Shown here: piece by piece, positions 54,164 through 64,000 of the stretch
How positions within the stretch are numbered: position 1 is the first letter of the stretch
Layout of the letters: every line of letters starts with the position of its first letter
Assembly (NCBI GenBank): GCA_022647565.1
Contig: JALCLA010000003.1
Coordinates: 1-64,000, forward strand
DNA: 64,000 nucleotides
Direction: 5' to 3'
Source of the DNA: Chiayiivirga sp.
GTDB taxonomy: Bacteria; Pseudomonadota; Gammaproteobacteria; Xanthomonadales; Xanthomonadaceae
Position numbers and translations under genes: made by a program
Notes under the pieces: model-generated
Told to the model about the DNA's origin: nothing
Databases searched by the model: none
Seen by the model: only the letters and a program-made list of their open reading frames with translations

Positions 54164-54484
54164 ATGGGCAACCAACCCGACAAGGAACACGAATACGGCC
54201 TGGCGCTGGAGACCGCCAAGCCGGAGGTCGCGCGCCCGCCGCTGTACCAGGTGCTGCTGCTGAACGACGACTACACGCCGATGGATTTCGTGGTGGAGGT
54301 GCTGCAAGTGTTCTTTGCCCTGAATCGCGAGAAGGCCACCCAGGTCATGCTGCACGTGCACACGCGCGGTCGCGGCGTTTGCGGCGTGTTCACGCGTGAA
54401 GTGGCAGAAACGAAAGTGAATCAGGTCAACGAATTTTCCCAGCATCACCAGCATCCTTTGCTTTGCACCATGGAGCAGGCCTGA
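54164..54484 (+). CDS. clpS: ATP-dependent Clp protease adaptor ClpS
   Basis: 106-residue adaptor that binds N-degron residues and delivers substrates to ClpAP. The conserved core [25 protein letters not shown], the [19 protein letters not shown] stretch with the peptide-binding positions, and the ending [10 protein letters not shown] are all typical. The ATG at 54164 equals the E. coli length; a GTG at 54152 is possible. It stands directly before clpA. Confidence 0.96.
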   Translation: MGNQPDKEHEYGLALETAKPEVARPPLYQVLLLNDDYTPMDFVVEVLQVFFALNREKATQVMLHVHTRGRGVCGVFTREVAETKVNQVNEFSQHHQHPLLCTMEQA

Positions 54485-54538
54485 GTACCGGGTGCCTGCA
54501 GGATCGGGAGGACAGGAACGAAGGCCGCCTGGGGCGCT

Positions 54539-54565
54539 GTTGAAACGTCCCCGACGTCCCCATCT
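54539..54565 (+). promoter_or_regulatory. sigma32 (RpoH) promoter for clpA
   Basis: GTTGAAA at 54539-54545, 12 bases, then CCCCATCT at 54558-54565, a perfect RpoH -10 and a -35 with one mismatch. It lies in the clpS-clpA gap with a start near 54571, about 61 bases before the clpA ATG. This would allow heat-shock control of clpA separately from clpS. Confidence 0.7.
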
Positions 54566-54631
54566 AGCCGATGTACGGTCGCAACCGTTCCGGTTGCAGC
54601 AGCGTCCAGTTTCGTAACAAGGCAGGCACCC

Positions 54632-56908
54632 ATGTTCAGCAAGGATCTCGAGTTCACCATCGGCCAGTGCTACAAGCAGGCACGCGAGAATCGTCACGAG
54701 TTCATGACGGTCGAGCACCTGCTGCTGGCATTGCTCGACAACCCGTCCGCGGCCGGTGTACTGCGCGTATGCGGAGCCGACCTGAACAAGCTCGCCACCG
54801 AACTCAAGAGCATCATTGCCGAGACGGTGCCGGTGCTGCCGGGCGACGATACCCGCGACACCCAGCCCACACTCGGCTTCCAGCGCGTGCTGCAGCGTGC
54901 CGTCTATCACGTGCAGTCTTCCGGCCGGAAGGAAGTGACCGGGGCCAACGTTCTGGTTGCCATCTTCGGCGAAAAGGATTCGCACGCCGTGTACTTCCTC
55001 AACCAGCAGGAAGTCACCCGCCTCGACGTGGTCAACTACATTTCGCACGGGGTCGCCAAGACCGGGCCGGAGGCGCAGAAGCCCGAGGCCGAGCCGAGCA
55101 AGGATGCGGAGAGCGGGGACGAGCCCAAGGGCAATCCGCTGACTGAGTTCGCCTCCAATCTCAATGAGCTGGCCCGCTTGGGCAAGATCGATCCCTTGAT
55201 CGGTCGCCAGGAAGAGATCGAGCGCACCATCCAGGTGCTGTGCCGTCGCCGCAAGAACAATCCCCTGTATGTGGGCGAGTCAGGCGTGGGCAAGACGGCA
55301 CTGGCCGAAGGGCTTGCGCGCCGCATCGTCGAGAAGGATGTGCCGGAAGTGCTGGCCGACTGCACCATCTACGCCCTGGATCTGGGCGCATTGGTGGCCG
55401 GAACCAAGTATCGCGGTGATTTCGAGAAGCGCCTCAAGGGCGTGCTGGCCCAGCTCAAGAAGGAGCCGGGCGCCATCCTGTTCATTGACGAGATCCACAC
55501 CATCATCGGAGCCGGCTCCGCCTCCGGCGGCACCATGGATGCCTCGAACCTGATCAAGCCGGTGCTGGCTTCGGGCGAGTTGCGTTGCATCGGGTCGACC
55601 ACGTTCCAGGAATACCGCGGGGTGTTCGAAAAGGATCGCGCGCTGGCACGGCGCTTCCAGAAGATCGACGTGGTGGAGCCGTCGATTGCCGAATCCGTGG
55701 CCATCCTCACTGGCCTCAAGGGGCGCTTCGAGGAGCACCACAAGGTCGAATACACCCTCGGTGCGCTGCAGGCCGCGGTGGACCTCTCGGTCAAGCACAT
55801 TGGTGATCGCTTGCTGCCGGACAAGGCCATCGACGTCATCGACGAAGCCGGCGCGCGCCAGCGGCTCATGCCTGAAGACCAACGCCTGACCCTGATCGAC
55901 GTGCCCGAAATCGAGTTCATCGTGGCGCGCATGGCGCGCATTCCCGCCAAGCAGGTGTCGGCGTCGGACAAGGACGTGCTGCGCAACCTCGACCGCAACC
56001 TCAAGATGGTGGTATTCGGCCAGGACGAGGCCATCGATACGCTCTCGTCCGCGATCAAGATGGCGCGCTCGGGTCTGGGAAACCCGGACAAGCCGATCGG
56101 TTGTTTCCTGTTCGCCGGCCCCACCGGCGTGGGCAAAACCGAGGTGACGCGCCAGCTCGCCATGCAGTTGGGCATCGAGCTGATCCGCTTCGACATGTCC
56201 GAATACATGGAGCCGCATTCGGTATCGAGGCTCATCGGCGCACCGCCGGGATACGTCGGCTTCGACCAGGGTGGTCTGTTGACCGAGAAGGTCGTCAAGA
56301 CGCCGCACTGCGTGTTGCTGCTGGACGAGATCGAGAAGGCGCATCCGGACATCTTCAACATCCTGTTGCAGGTGATGGACCGCGGCATGCTCACCGATAC
56401 CAACGGGCGCGAGGCCAACTTCAAGAACGTGGTGCTGGTGATGACTACCAATGCCGGCGCCCAGCAGGCGGCGCGGCGCACCATGGGTTTCGTCGAGCAG
56501 AACCACAGCACCGACGCGATGGAGACGATCCGCAAGTCGTTCACGCCCGAGTTCCGCAACCGGCTTGATGCAGTGATCCAGTTCAAGGGTCTGGATTTCG
56601 ACCACATCCTGCGCGTCGTGGACAAGTTCCTGATCGAGCTGGAGATGCAACTGCACGAGAAGCAGGTGGCGCTGAGCGTGGAGCCGGAAGCGCGGCGCTG
56701 GCTGGCCGAGCACGGCTTCGATCCCCAGATGGGCGCGCGCCCGATGGCGCGCGTGCTGCAGGAGAAGATCAAGCGGCCCCTTGCGGACGAACTGCTGTTC
56801 GGCAAGCTGGTGAGCGGCGGGCGGGTGCGGGTGTCGGTGCGCGACGGACAACTCGCTATCGACGCGCAGGAAGAACCCGAGATGCTGTTGCCGGCAACCG
56901 TGGAATAA
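54632..56908 (+). CDS. clpA: ATP-dependent Clp protease ATPase subunit ClpA
   Basis: 758-residue AAA+ unfoldase that works with ClpP and ClpS. It has an N-terminal Clp_N domain with double repeat ([34 protein letters not shown]), the first AAA domain with Walker [10 protein letters not shown] and [14 protein letters not shown], and the second with GPTGVGKTE and [12 protein letters not shown]. Length equals E. coli ClpA. It sits beside clpS and near aat, the genes of the N-degron pathway. Confidence 0.98.
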   Translation: MFSKDLEFTIGQCYKQARENRHEFMTVEHLLLALLDNPSAAGVLRVCGADLNKLATELKSIIAETVPVLPGDDTRDTQPTLGFQRVLQRAVYHVQSSGRKEVTGANVLVAIFGEKDSHAVYFLNQQEVTRLDVVNYISHGVAKTGPEAQKPEAEPSKDAESGDEPKGNPLTEFASNLNELARLGKIDPLIGRQEEIERTIQVLCRRRKNNPLYVGESGVGKTALAEGLARRIVEKDVPEVLADCTIYALDLGALVAGTKYRGDFEKRLKGVLAQLKKEPGAILFIDEIHTIIGAGSASGGTMDASNLIKPVLASGELRCIGSTTFQEYRGVFEKDRALARRFQKIDVVEPSIAESVAILTGLKGRFEEHHKVEYTLGALQAAVDLSVKHIGDRLLPDKAIDVIDEAGARQRLMPEDQRLTLIDVPEIEFIVARMARIPAKQVSASDKDVLRNLDRNLKMVVFGQDEAIDTLSSAIKMARSGLGNPDKPIGCFLFAGPTGVGKTEVTRQLAMQLGIELIRFDMSEYMEPHSVSRLIGAPPGYVGFDQGGLLTEKVVKTPHCVLLLDEIEKAHPDIFNILLQVMDRGMLTDTNGREANFKNVVLVMTTNAGAQQAARRTMGFVEQNHSTDAMETIRKSFTPEFRNRLDAVIQFKGLDFDHILRVVDKFLIELEMQLHEKQVALSVEPEARRWLAEHGFDPQMGARPMARVLQEKIKRPLADELLFGKLVSGGRVRVSVRDGQLAIDAQEEPEMLLPATVE

Positions 56909-56915
56909 GCGTGTC

Positions 56916-58934
56916 ATGACCAGCTTGCAGCGGCGACTGATGAACCCGCATTCCGTTGGTGGCGCGCATGGCGCAGGTGCGCTGCGTGCCGTGGCGATGC
57001 TGCTCATGCTCGGATTCGGGATTGAGGGCGTCGCGGCCGAACGTGATACGGCGGGAGCGACGTTCCCAGCGGGCGAGTCCGCGGCAAAGGTGCCGCAGGC
57101 GCAAGCCATCCACGGCGGCACACTCTTGCTGCGGCCGAATCCCGATCTCCTGGCGCACCTCGGCTTGCGTGCGCACGGCCTTCCCGAGCGCGGCGAGTGG
57201 AACCTGCCCTTGTGGCCGCGCGAGCCGGTCACGGTGGAACTGGGCGATGGTGCGCCGACGCGCCTGCGCAGCGGCAAGCTGTCGGTTCCCTCGCTGCGTT
57301 TCGTGCGTCGGGACGGGGCGCGTAGTCCACACCTGTCGCTGGTGCCGGACGGAATCGGCCCGCTCAACTGGCGCCTTGTCGATGCGCAGGGTGGTATCTG
57401 GATGCGGATCGCGCATGCGATGCGTTCGCCGGACAGACAACGCGATGGCTTGCGCTTGGTCACGGCCGACCTGCGCGTGGGTCCGGCCCTGTCGGCATGG
57501 ACCCGGCCCGAGGCGGAAGGGCGCTTGCTGGCGAACGCGGCACTGCAGCTGCCTTTGATGCCCTTGTCTGCGAGCGACGAGAAGGCAGCGGAGAAATCCT
57601 GTGTGGCGCCGAATTGGCCCGGGGTGGGCAACTACGTCGTCGATGTCGAACTTATCGACATGGACGACAAGTACACCGCCAGTGTCGGCGTGGACGTGCA
57701 GCGTTGCCGGGTGATCGCGGATGGTGGCCCCTGCGATGGGCCGGGAGGCACCGAAGGCGAGGTGGTGATCGTGCCGTCTGCGGTGCTGCGCAGCCGCAAC
57801 GTGCCGGAGGCCGCGGACGTGCCCTGGCACACCAAATTCAGCGGCGTGTTCGCGCCCTACGGCAACGATCAGCACCCGTTCCTGGTGTGGGCGATGTACC
57901 GGATCGACGCCGATGGCCGCATCGACCAGATCGGTCGGTCCGGGCTGAAGCACGCCTTCGCCACGGCAAACGAGAACTGCCACCCGGACGCTCAGTGCCC
58001 TGCGAACGGGCAAGTGCTGGGGCGCGCCTGCGAGGACACCTACAACGCCGGCAGCAACGACCAGAGTTTCTTCCTCTCGCCGCGCACCGAAATCATTCCG
58101 GCACGCGGCATCTGGGGCCGCTGCGGATCGGTGTTCGACGATGCCGACAACAACCTCGGCGATGGCCTGGATGGGTGTGACGGCGTGCAGGACGCGCCGG
58201 TCAACGACTATTACCGCGAGCGGCTGCGGGTCCGCGAAAGTGACATCGATGCCGGGCTGAATCCGGGCGCGCACTACCTGATCGATGCCTGGTACATGGT
58301 GCGGGACGACGTGAACATCTTCAATTCGATGGGCTCGCGTTCGCTCGCGCCCGTGTTCTCGAATGGTTTGTGGAACCAGGGGCCGCTTGGCGCCTTCCGG
58401 CAAGGGCCGGTGATCGACCGCTGGCTGGAGCAAGCTGCGCCTGGTGACCTGCGTGGGCGCTTTGACATCGAGACCAGCGAAGGGCATGTCGGCGTCGCGG
58501 CGCGCGTGCATCGCCTGCCCGATGGTCGGTACCGTTACGACTATGCCCTGATGAACTTCGATTTCGCGCGCGCGGTGGTTGATCCCGCGACGGCAGAGCC
58601 GAACCTGCGCGTGCTGCGCAATCTGGGATTCAACGCATTCGGGCTCGCCTTGGCAAACGCGGCGACGGTTGATGGGAACGAGTTCCGCGACGGCGACGCG
58701 CAGCCGGGCAACGACTGGAGCGTTTCAGCGACCGCATCCGAGCTCACCTGGACGGCACCTGTCGCCGCCAGCCACGACTGGGGCCAGTTGCGTTTCCTGC
58801 GGGTCGTGAGTGCGGCCGCTCCCGGAACGGGAGTGTTGCGGTTCGACGGGCTTGATCCCGGCGGGCCGGCAAGCTACTCGACCGTAGTCTGGGTGCCGGA
58901 CGGCGATGCGGTGTTCCGCGACGGCTACGAATAG
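56916..58934 (+). CDS. large secreted protein with C-terminal FRDGYE, unknown
   Basis: 672 residues with a hydrophobic signal segment at about 21-41 (ALRAVAMLLMLGFGIEGVAA) and a Cys-containing mature part that resembles no family I know. The middle has several Asp/Asn/Gly-rich stretches (DDADNNLGDGLDGCDGVQ, GSNDQSFFLSP). The protein ends WVPDGDAVFRDGYE, matching the FxxG[FY]E end of the beta-helix protein. It begins only seven bases after the clpA stop. An alternative ATG is at 56940. Function unknown; likely exported. Confidence 0.8.
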   Translation: MTSLQRRLMNPHSVGGAHGAGALRAVAMLLMLGFGIEGVAAERDTAGATFPAGESAAKVPQAQAIHGGTLLLRPNPDLLAHLGLRAHGLPERGEWNLPLWPREPVTVELGDGAPTRLRSGKLSVPSLRFVRRDGARSPHLSLVPDGIGPLNWRLVDAQGGIWMRIAHAMRSPDRQRDGLRLVTADLRVGPALSAWTRPEAEGRLLANAALQLPLMPLSASDEKAAEKSCVAPNWPGVGNYVVDVELIDMDDKYTASVGVDVQRCRVIADGGPCDGPGGTEGEVVIVPSAVLRSRNVPEAADVPWHTKFSGVFAPYGNDQHPFLVWAMYRIDADGRIDQIGRSGLKHAFATANENCHPDAQCPANGQVLGRACEDTYNAGSNDQSFFLSPRTEIIPARGIWGRCGSVFDDADNNLGDGLDGCDGVQDAPVNDYYRERLRVRESDIDAGLNPGAHYLIDAWYMVRDDVNIFNSMGSRSLAPVFSNGLWNQGPLGAFRQGPVIDRWLEQAAPGDLRGRFDIETSEGHVGVAARVHRLPDGRYRYDYALMNFDFARAVVDPATAEPNLRVLRNLGFNAFGLALANAATVDGNEFRDGDAQPGNDWSVSATASELTWTAPVAASHDWGQLRFLRVVSAAAPGTGVLRFDGLDPGGPASYSTVVWVPDGDAVFRDGYE

Positions 58935-59002
58935 CGCCGGACGAACCCGGTGGTGCCGGTCCGGAGCGCGAAGGGCCACACCGCAGCCCGGTGCAGCGCG
59001 CC

Positions 59003-59221
59003 TTACTTCATGCGATAGGTGATGCGGCCCTTGGTCAGGTCGTAAGGGGTCATTTCGACCTTGACCTTGTCGCCGGTGAGGATGCGGATGTAGTTCTTGC
59101 GCATGCGGCCGGAGATGTGGGCGGTCACGACGTGACCGTTTTCGAGCTTCACTCGGAACATGGTGTTGGGCAGGGTCTCGAGGACCGAGCCTTCCATTTC
59201 GATGGAATCGTCTTTTGACAT
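59003..59221 (-). CDS. infA: translation initiation factor IF-1
   Basis: 72-residue OB-fold protein that occupies the ribosomal A site during initiation. The sequence [69 protein letters not shown] is the standard one. The open frame continues far upstream but only this part is IF-1. It is the last gene of the trxB-femAB-aat-infA minus-strand run. Confidence 0.98.
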   Translation of the reverse strand: MSKDDSIEMEGSVLETLPNTMFRVKLENGHVVTAHISGRMRKNYIRILTGDKVKVEMTPYDLTKGRITYRMK

Positions 59222-59297
59222 TCTTCGCTGCTGAAGGGGCGGGATGGCTCGGCAGGGGGCCTGCCGAGGGCGCGGCATGATGCCACGGACGCCGCCC

Positions 59298-60029
59298 TCA
59301 GGCCAGTTCCGCGACACCCCGCGAGCCGAAGCACGCGCTCCAGGGGCCCGGTCCTGCGCCCCGCGGAGTCGGGCGCGCCAGTCTTTGCAGATAGTCCGAG
59401 CGAGCCAAGGTCTTCGCTCCGAGCAGGGCCAGGTGCGGGTTCGGGACTTGGGCATCGAGCAGGTCGATGCCACCCTCGGCGAGGAAGCGGCACAGCAAGG
59501 CCAAGGCCAACTTGGACCCGCCGCTGACGGCGCTGAACATGGATTCTCCGCAGAACACGGATTCCGTGGCCACCCCGTAGATGCCACCCACCAGGCGATC
59601 GCTGTCCCAGACCTCGACCGAATGCGCGTGTCCCAGTCGGTGCAGCTGGAGATAGGCCTCGCGCATCTCGGGCGTGATCCAGGTGCCCGACTGGCCGGGT
59701 CGTGGCGAGCTGGCGCAGGCCGCGACCACGGCCTCGAAAGCGGTATCGGCCGTCGCCTGCCAGGGGCTTCGACGCAGCTCACGGCGGAAGCGGCGCGCCA
59801 AGGTGAAGCTCGGGGTTTCGAACACGACGCGCGGATCCGGCGACCACCACAGGATCGGCTCGCCACGGGAATACCAAGGGAAGATACCGTGGCGGTAGGC
59901 ATTCAGAAGGCGACGTGGATGCAGGTCGCCGCCCAGGGCAAGCAGGCCGTTGGGCTCGTACAGCGCCCTGTCCACCGGAGGGAAAGGTGCGTCCGGGTCG
60001 GGTGAGAGACGCGGCAGACGCAGGTTCAC
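59298..60029 (-). CDS. aat: leucyl/phenylalanyl-tRNA--protein transferase
   Basis: Adds Leu or Phe to N-terminal Lys or Arg and so makes primary N-degrons for ClpS. The 243-residue protein has the family segments [64 protein letters not shown], and [18 protein letters not shown]. The start is GTG, overlapping the stop of the femAB-like gene. infA follows, as in E. coli. Confidence 0.96.
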   Translation of the reverse strand: MNLRLPRLSPDPDAPFPPVDRALYEPNGLLALGGDLHPRRLLNAYRHGIFPWYSRGEPILWWSPDPRVVFETPSFTLARRFRRELRRSPWQATADTAFEAVVAACASSPRPGQSGTWITPEMREAYLQLHRLGHAHSVEVWDSDRLVGGIYGVATESVFCGESMFSAVSGGSKLALALLCRFLAEGGIDLLDAQVPNPHLALLGAKTLARSDYLQRLARPTPRGAGPGPWSACFGSRGVAELA

Positions 60030-61185
60030 GTCGCCCGTTCTTCACGCCGGAATGGCGAATGATCGAGCAGGAAGGCACGGTAGCGCGACGCTTCGCCCCG
60101 CTCGTGCTCGCACCAGGTCGCAATGGCCGTGGCAAAGTCCGGGTCCGCGATGACGTGCCGGCTGTGCGTGGCGACCGGCAGGAAGCCGCGGGCCAATTTG
60201 TGTTCGCCCTGTGCGCCGGGTTCGAAGCGGCGCAGGCCGTGGTGCAGGCAGTACTCGATGCCCTGGTAGTAGCAGGTCTCGAAGTGCAGGCCGGGCGCGT
60301 TTTCTTCACTGCCCCAGTAGCGGCCATACAAGGTGTCGGCACCGCGCAGGCAGAGCGCGCCGGCCACTACCTCCTTCATGGCTGCGCGAATCGTGCGCTC
60401 GGCCAGGACCAGCACCAGCGCCTGCGGCATTGCCGTGGCCAAATGACGGAAAAACTCCAGGGTCAATGCCGGCGAATTGCCCTTCTCCGCGAAGGTGAGG
60501 CAGTAGAAGGCATGCATCGCGGCCAGGTCTTCTTCGCTCGCCTCGTCGCCATGCACGATGCGAAAGGTGTAGCCGGCACGCCGCACTTTCTCGCGCTCCT
60601 GGCGGATGGCCTTGCGCCGCTTGTGGGTCAGCGCGGCGAGGAACTCATCGAAGTCGCTCCAGCCGGGATTGGACCAGTGGAACTGCAGGTCATTGCGCGC
60701 CAACCAGCGGGAATCGCAGGACGCGGCGTCTTCTTCCTGGCAGAAGTTCACGTGGATCGAGGAGTGGCCGCTCGCGCGGCATGTGTCTGCCAGTGCCGCG
60801 GAAAGCGCCCTGCGCGCGGCCGCATCGCGCGCCAGAAGACGGGGCCCCGGCACCGGCGAGTAAGGCACACCGACCAGCCACTTCGGGTAGTAGTCGCGCC
60901 CGTGACGGGCAAAGGCCGCGGCCCAGGCGTGGTCGAACACGAACTCGCCATGCGAGTTGTCCTTGCGATAGCCCGGTGCGGCGGCCACCAGGTCATCGCC
61001 CTGATAGAGCGCGGCGTGCTTCGGCGTCCAGCCCCAGCGCGGGCGCAGGCAGCCGGTGCGTTCCAGCCCGACCAGGAACGCATGTGAGACGAAGGGGTTG
61101 CAACGGTCGTGCAGCGCATCCCACGCCGCCGGAGAGATCTCTTCCAGCGATGCATGAATGCGCAGCTGCATCACGCTTGCTTGCA

Positions 61186-61186
<1 letters not shown>
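60026..61186 (-). CDS. FemAB-like GNAT protein (DUF482, peptidogalycan family)
   Basis: 386-residue protein of the DUF482/FemAB_like acyltransferase family, predicted to have two GNAT folds. Visible are the family start LRIHASLEEISPAAWDALHDRCNPFVSHAFLVGLE, the WGWTPKHAALYQGDDLVAAAPGYRKDNSHGEFVFD segment, and the C-terminal GRYWGSEENAPGLHFETCYYQGIEYCLHHGLRRFEPGAQGEHKLARGF. The natural substrate is not known. It overlaps trxB upstream and aat downstream by a few bases, so the genes are co-translated; it stands where E. coli has cydDC. Confidence 0.9.
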
Positions 61187-62265
<1,079 letters not shown>

Positions 62266-62267
62266 TC

Positions 62268-63338
62268 ATGCGCATCGGTGTACCCCGCGAAACCAAGACG
62301 CTCGAAGGTCGCGTCGCCCTCGTTCCGGCTGCTGCCGGTGATCTGGTCCGTCGCGGCCATGAGGTGTGGTTGGAGAAGGACGCCGGAGTCAAGTCCGGCT
62401 TCAAGGATTCGGACTACACCGGGCTGGGTGTGAAAATCGCGCCGGACGCCGCTGGTCTGTACGAGAAGGGTGAGCTCATCGTCAAGGTGAAGGAGCCGAT
62501 CGCGGGCGACTTGCAGCATCTGCGCAAGGATCACCTGCTGTTCTGCTACCTGCATCTGGCGGCAGAGCCCAAGCTCACCCGCCAACTGCTCGACATCGGC
62601 CTGTGTGGCGTTGCATTCGAGACGGTTGAAATGGAGAACGGCGACCTGCCATTGCTGGCGCCCATGTCGGTGATTGCCGGCAAGATCGCGGTACAGGTCG
62701 GCACCCACCTGCTGCACCAGCCCGAAGGCGGCAAGGGCAAGCTGCTCGGCGGCCTGCCGTCGACCGAACGCGGCAAGGTCGTGGTGTTCGGCGCCGGCAA
62801 GGCGGGTAGTGCTTCGGCGCAGCTGGCTGCCGCCGGAGGCTCCAACGTCGTGGTGTTCGAGATGCGCCAGGACCGGATGGACGAGATGATGCGCCTGGGC
62901 AACAACGTCACCGCGCTCTATCCGTATGCCGAGGTGGTCGCACGCGAAGTGGCTTCGGCCGACCTCGTCGTCGGCGCGGTGCTGGTGACTGGCGCCAAGG
63001 CGCCGCACGTGCTGACCCGCGAGCAGCTCAAGGGCATGCAGGCCGGCAGCGTGCTGGTCGATATCTCGATCGACCAAGGGGGATGCTTCGAGACTTCGCG
63101 CCCCACCACCTGGAAGGAACCTACCTACGTGGAGGAGGGCGTGACCCACTTCTGCGTGACCAACATGCCGGGGGCCGTGCCGCAGACCAGCTCGCAGGCG
63201 ATCTGCGCGGCGATCCTGCCGTGGGTGAACAAGCTGGCCTCCGGTGACAGCTGGCGCCAGAACGTGCCGCTGACCCGCGGCATCAATGTCGAGGGCGGCA
63301 AGATCGTGCACCCGGCCCTGCAGGGCATGAAGGTCTGA
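62268..63338 (+). CDS. ald: alanine dehydrogenase
   Basis: NAD-dependent interconversion of L-alanine with pyruvate and ammonia. The 356-residue protein starts MRIGVPRETKTLEGRVALVPAA, has the active-site Lys in VKVKEPI and His in YLHLAAEP, and the NAD-binding motif FGAGKAGSASAQLAAAGGSNVVVFE. GGGAGG lies seven bases before the ATG. It is divergent from trxB and precedes ftsK, the place held by lrp in E. coli. The leader hairpin points to control by attenuation. Confidence 0.96.
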   Translation: MRIGVPRETKTLEGRVALVPAAAGDLVRRGHEVWLEKDAGVKSGFKDSDYTGLGVKIAPDAAGLYEKGELIVKVKEPIAGDLQHLRKDHLLFCYLHLAAEPKLTRQLLDIGLCGVAFETVEMENGDLPLLAPMSVIAGKIAVQVGTHLLHQPEGGKGKLLGGLPSTERGKVVVFGAGKAGSASAQLAAAGGSNVVVFEMRQDRMDEMMRLGNNVTALYPYAEVVAREVASADLVVGAVLVTGAKAPHVLTREQLKGMQAGSVLVDISIDQGGCFETSRPTTWKEPTYVEEGVTHFCVTNMPGAVPQTSSQAICAAILPWVNKLASGDSWRQNVPLTRGINVEGGKIVHPALQGMKV

Positions 63339-63389
63339 TCCGTAGTAGGATCAAAGGTTAACGCATCAGACTTAAGGTAAAACTGCACG

Positions 63390-64000
63390 GTGGCACGCAC
63401 GCAGGGAGAAGGGCGCAAGGCGGCATCCAATTCGGGCCGCCGGCGGGTTTGGCGTGAAAGCCTGATCCTGCTGGTGGTCCCGGTACTGCTCTACCTGCTG
63501 GCCTGTCTGGCCAGCTACAGCCCGGACGATCCGGGCTGGTCGCATTCGGGCAGCGTCACCGGGGAGATGCGGAATTTCGGCGGCGTCGCGGGCGCCTGGT
63601 TCGCGGACGTGACCCTGTCGTTCTTCGGGATCGCGGCCTACACCCTGCCGGTATTACTGGGCTTGCTGATCTGGGCCGCCCTCCGCGGTCGCGACGGAGA
63701 TGACGAAACCGCGATCACGCCGGCCCTGCGCCTGATCGGCGTGGTCGCTTTCCTGGTTGCGGCCTCGGGTCTCGCACATCTGCACCACGCCCACCTCGGG
63801 ACCGAGTTGCCGGCCGGTTCGGGCGGCTTGCTCGGCGGGCTGGTGGGCGGGCTCCTGCTGCGCGGGTTCGGATTCCTGGGCTCGACCCTGTTCGTGCTGG
63901 CGCTGCTCCTGGTGGCGATCACGCTTGCGACGGGCTTGTCCTGGTTCGCGCTGATGGACCGGATCGGGCGCTTCGTGCTGTCGCTGGGCGGCTTGATGGG
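63390..64000 (+). CDS. ftsK: DNA translocase FtsK, N-terminal part (runs off the window)
   Basis: The first 203 codons of FtsK, cut by the window end. GTG at 63390 opens MARTQGEGRKAASNSGRRRVWRESLILLVVPVLLYLLACLASYSPDDPGW, the usual N-terminal membrane domain with the SYSPDDPGW motif after the first helix. Three further hydrophobic helices follow (about 75-95, 111-127, 145-185). FtsK coordinates division and pumps chromosome ends to XerCD. AAGGTA precedes the start. The trxB-x-ftsK order equals E. coli. Confidence 0.93.
   Translation, partial: MARTQGEGRKAASNSGRRRVWRESLILLVVPVLLYLLACLASYSPDDPGWSHSGSVTGEMRNFGGVAGAWFADVTLSFFGIAAYTLPVLLGLLIWAALRGRDGDDETAITPALRLIGVVAFLVAASGLAHLHHAHLGTELPAGSGGLLGGLVGGLLLRGFGFLGSTLFVLALLLVAITLATGLSWFALMDRIGRFVLSLGGLM

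Noticed and set aside
59003..59902. 299-residue version of infA
   Set aside because: Only the last 72 codons are IF-1; the upstream part overlaps aat in another frame and is Arg/Pro/Ser-rich.

Overview
This 64 kb window is a high-GC chromosomal segment of a gammaproteobacterium, most likely of the order Lysobacterales (Xanthomonadales). The evidence is gene order (smpB/ssrA; ratA-rnfH; bamE/fur; recN; hrcA-grpE-dnaK-dnaJ; dapB-carA-x-carB-greA-rpfE-recJ; prfB-lysS; fadD/rpfB; acnA/acnB; nudix-mnmA-hflD; clpS-clpA; infA-aat; trxB; ftsK) and GC-rich coding with long antisense shadow frames. Nearly all of it is core genome. I see no phage, insertion sequence, CRISPR array, tRNA or rRNA, and no gene-free stretch longer than about 250 bases.

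Layout. Positions 1-4.7 kb hold ribosome rescue (tmRNA, SmpB), RatA/RnfH, BamE, Fur and RecN. 4.7-9.7 kb is the heat-shock cluster hrcA-grpE-dnaK-dnaJ, with sigma32-type promoters before grpE and dnaK and hairpins before grpE and between dnaK and dnaJ. 9.8-21.4 kb holds a GAF-GGDEF diguanylate cyclase, dapB, carA, an S9 peptidase inserted between carA and carB, greA, an rpfE-like gene and recJ. 21.4-34.4 kb is a nine-gene minus-strand block read as nodT, hlyD, rbbA, yhhJ, adh, DUF3141, a small membrane protein, maoC-pta and ackA. It is preceded by a perfect FNR/Anr box with canonical class II spacing to a -10 element, and it is divergent from a tetR gene. It looks like an oxygen-regulated fermentation plus efflux unit placed between recJ and prfB.

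35.3-40.5 kb holds prfB with the classical programmed +1 frameshift, lysS, an rpfB/fadD-type acyl-CoA ligase and a small lipoprotein, with two kinds of intergenic inverted repeats. 40.6-45.5 kb is one large secreted beta-helix gene split by a 10-base G tract. 45.7-51.2 kb has both aconitases, divergently transcribed. 51.2-56.9 kb has a small secreted protein, the nudix-mnmA-hflD operon, clpS, and clpA with a sigma32-type promoter. 56.9-62.1 kb has an unknown secreted protein and the trxB-femAB-like-aat-infA operon. 62.1-64 kb has ald, with a terminator-like hairpin in its leader, and the start of ftsK, which runs off the end.

Working together: tmRNA/SmpB, Aat/ClpS/ClpA and DnaK/DnaJ/GrpE form a dense protein quality-control neighbourhood. 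The rpf-type synteny (greA, rpfE, recJ, prfB, lysS, rpfB, aconitase) is retained, but the DSF quorum-sensing genes rpfF, rpfC and rpfG are absent from the window. The most unusual items are the FNR-box operon with its PhaC-like DUF3141 protein, the G-tract-interrupted duplicated beta-helix gene, the shared C-terminal FxxG[FY]E ending on two secreted proteins, and the ald leader hairpin.
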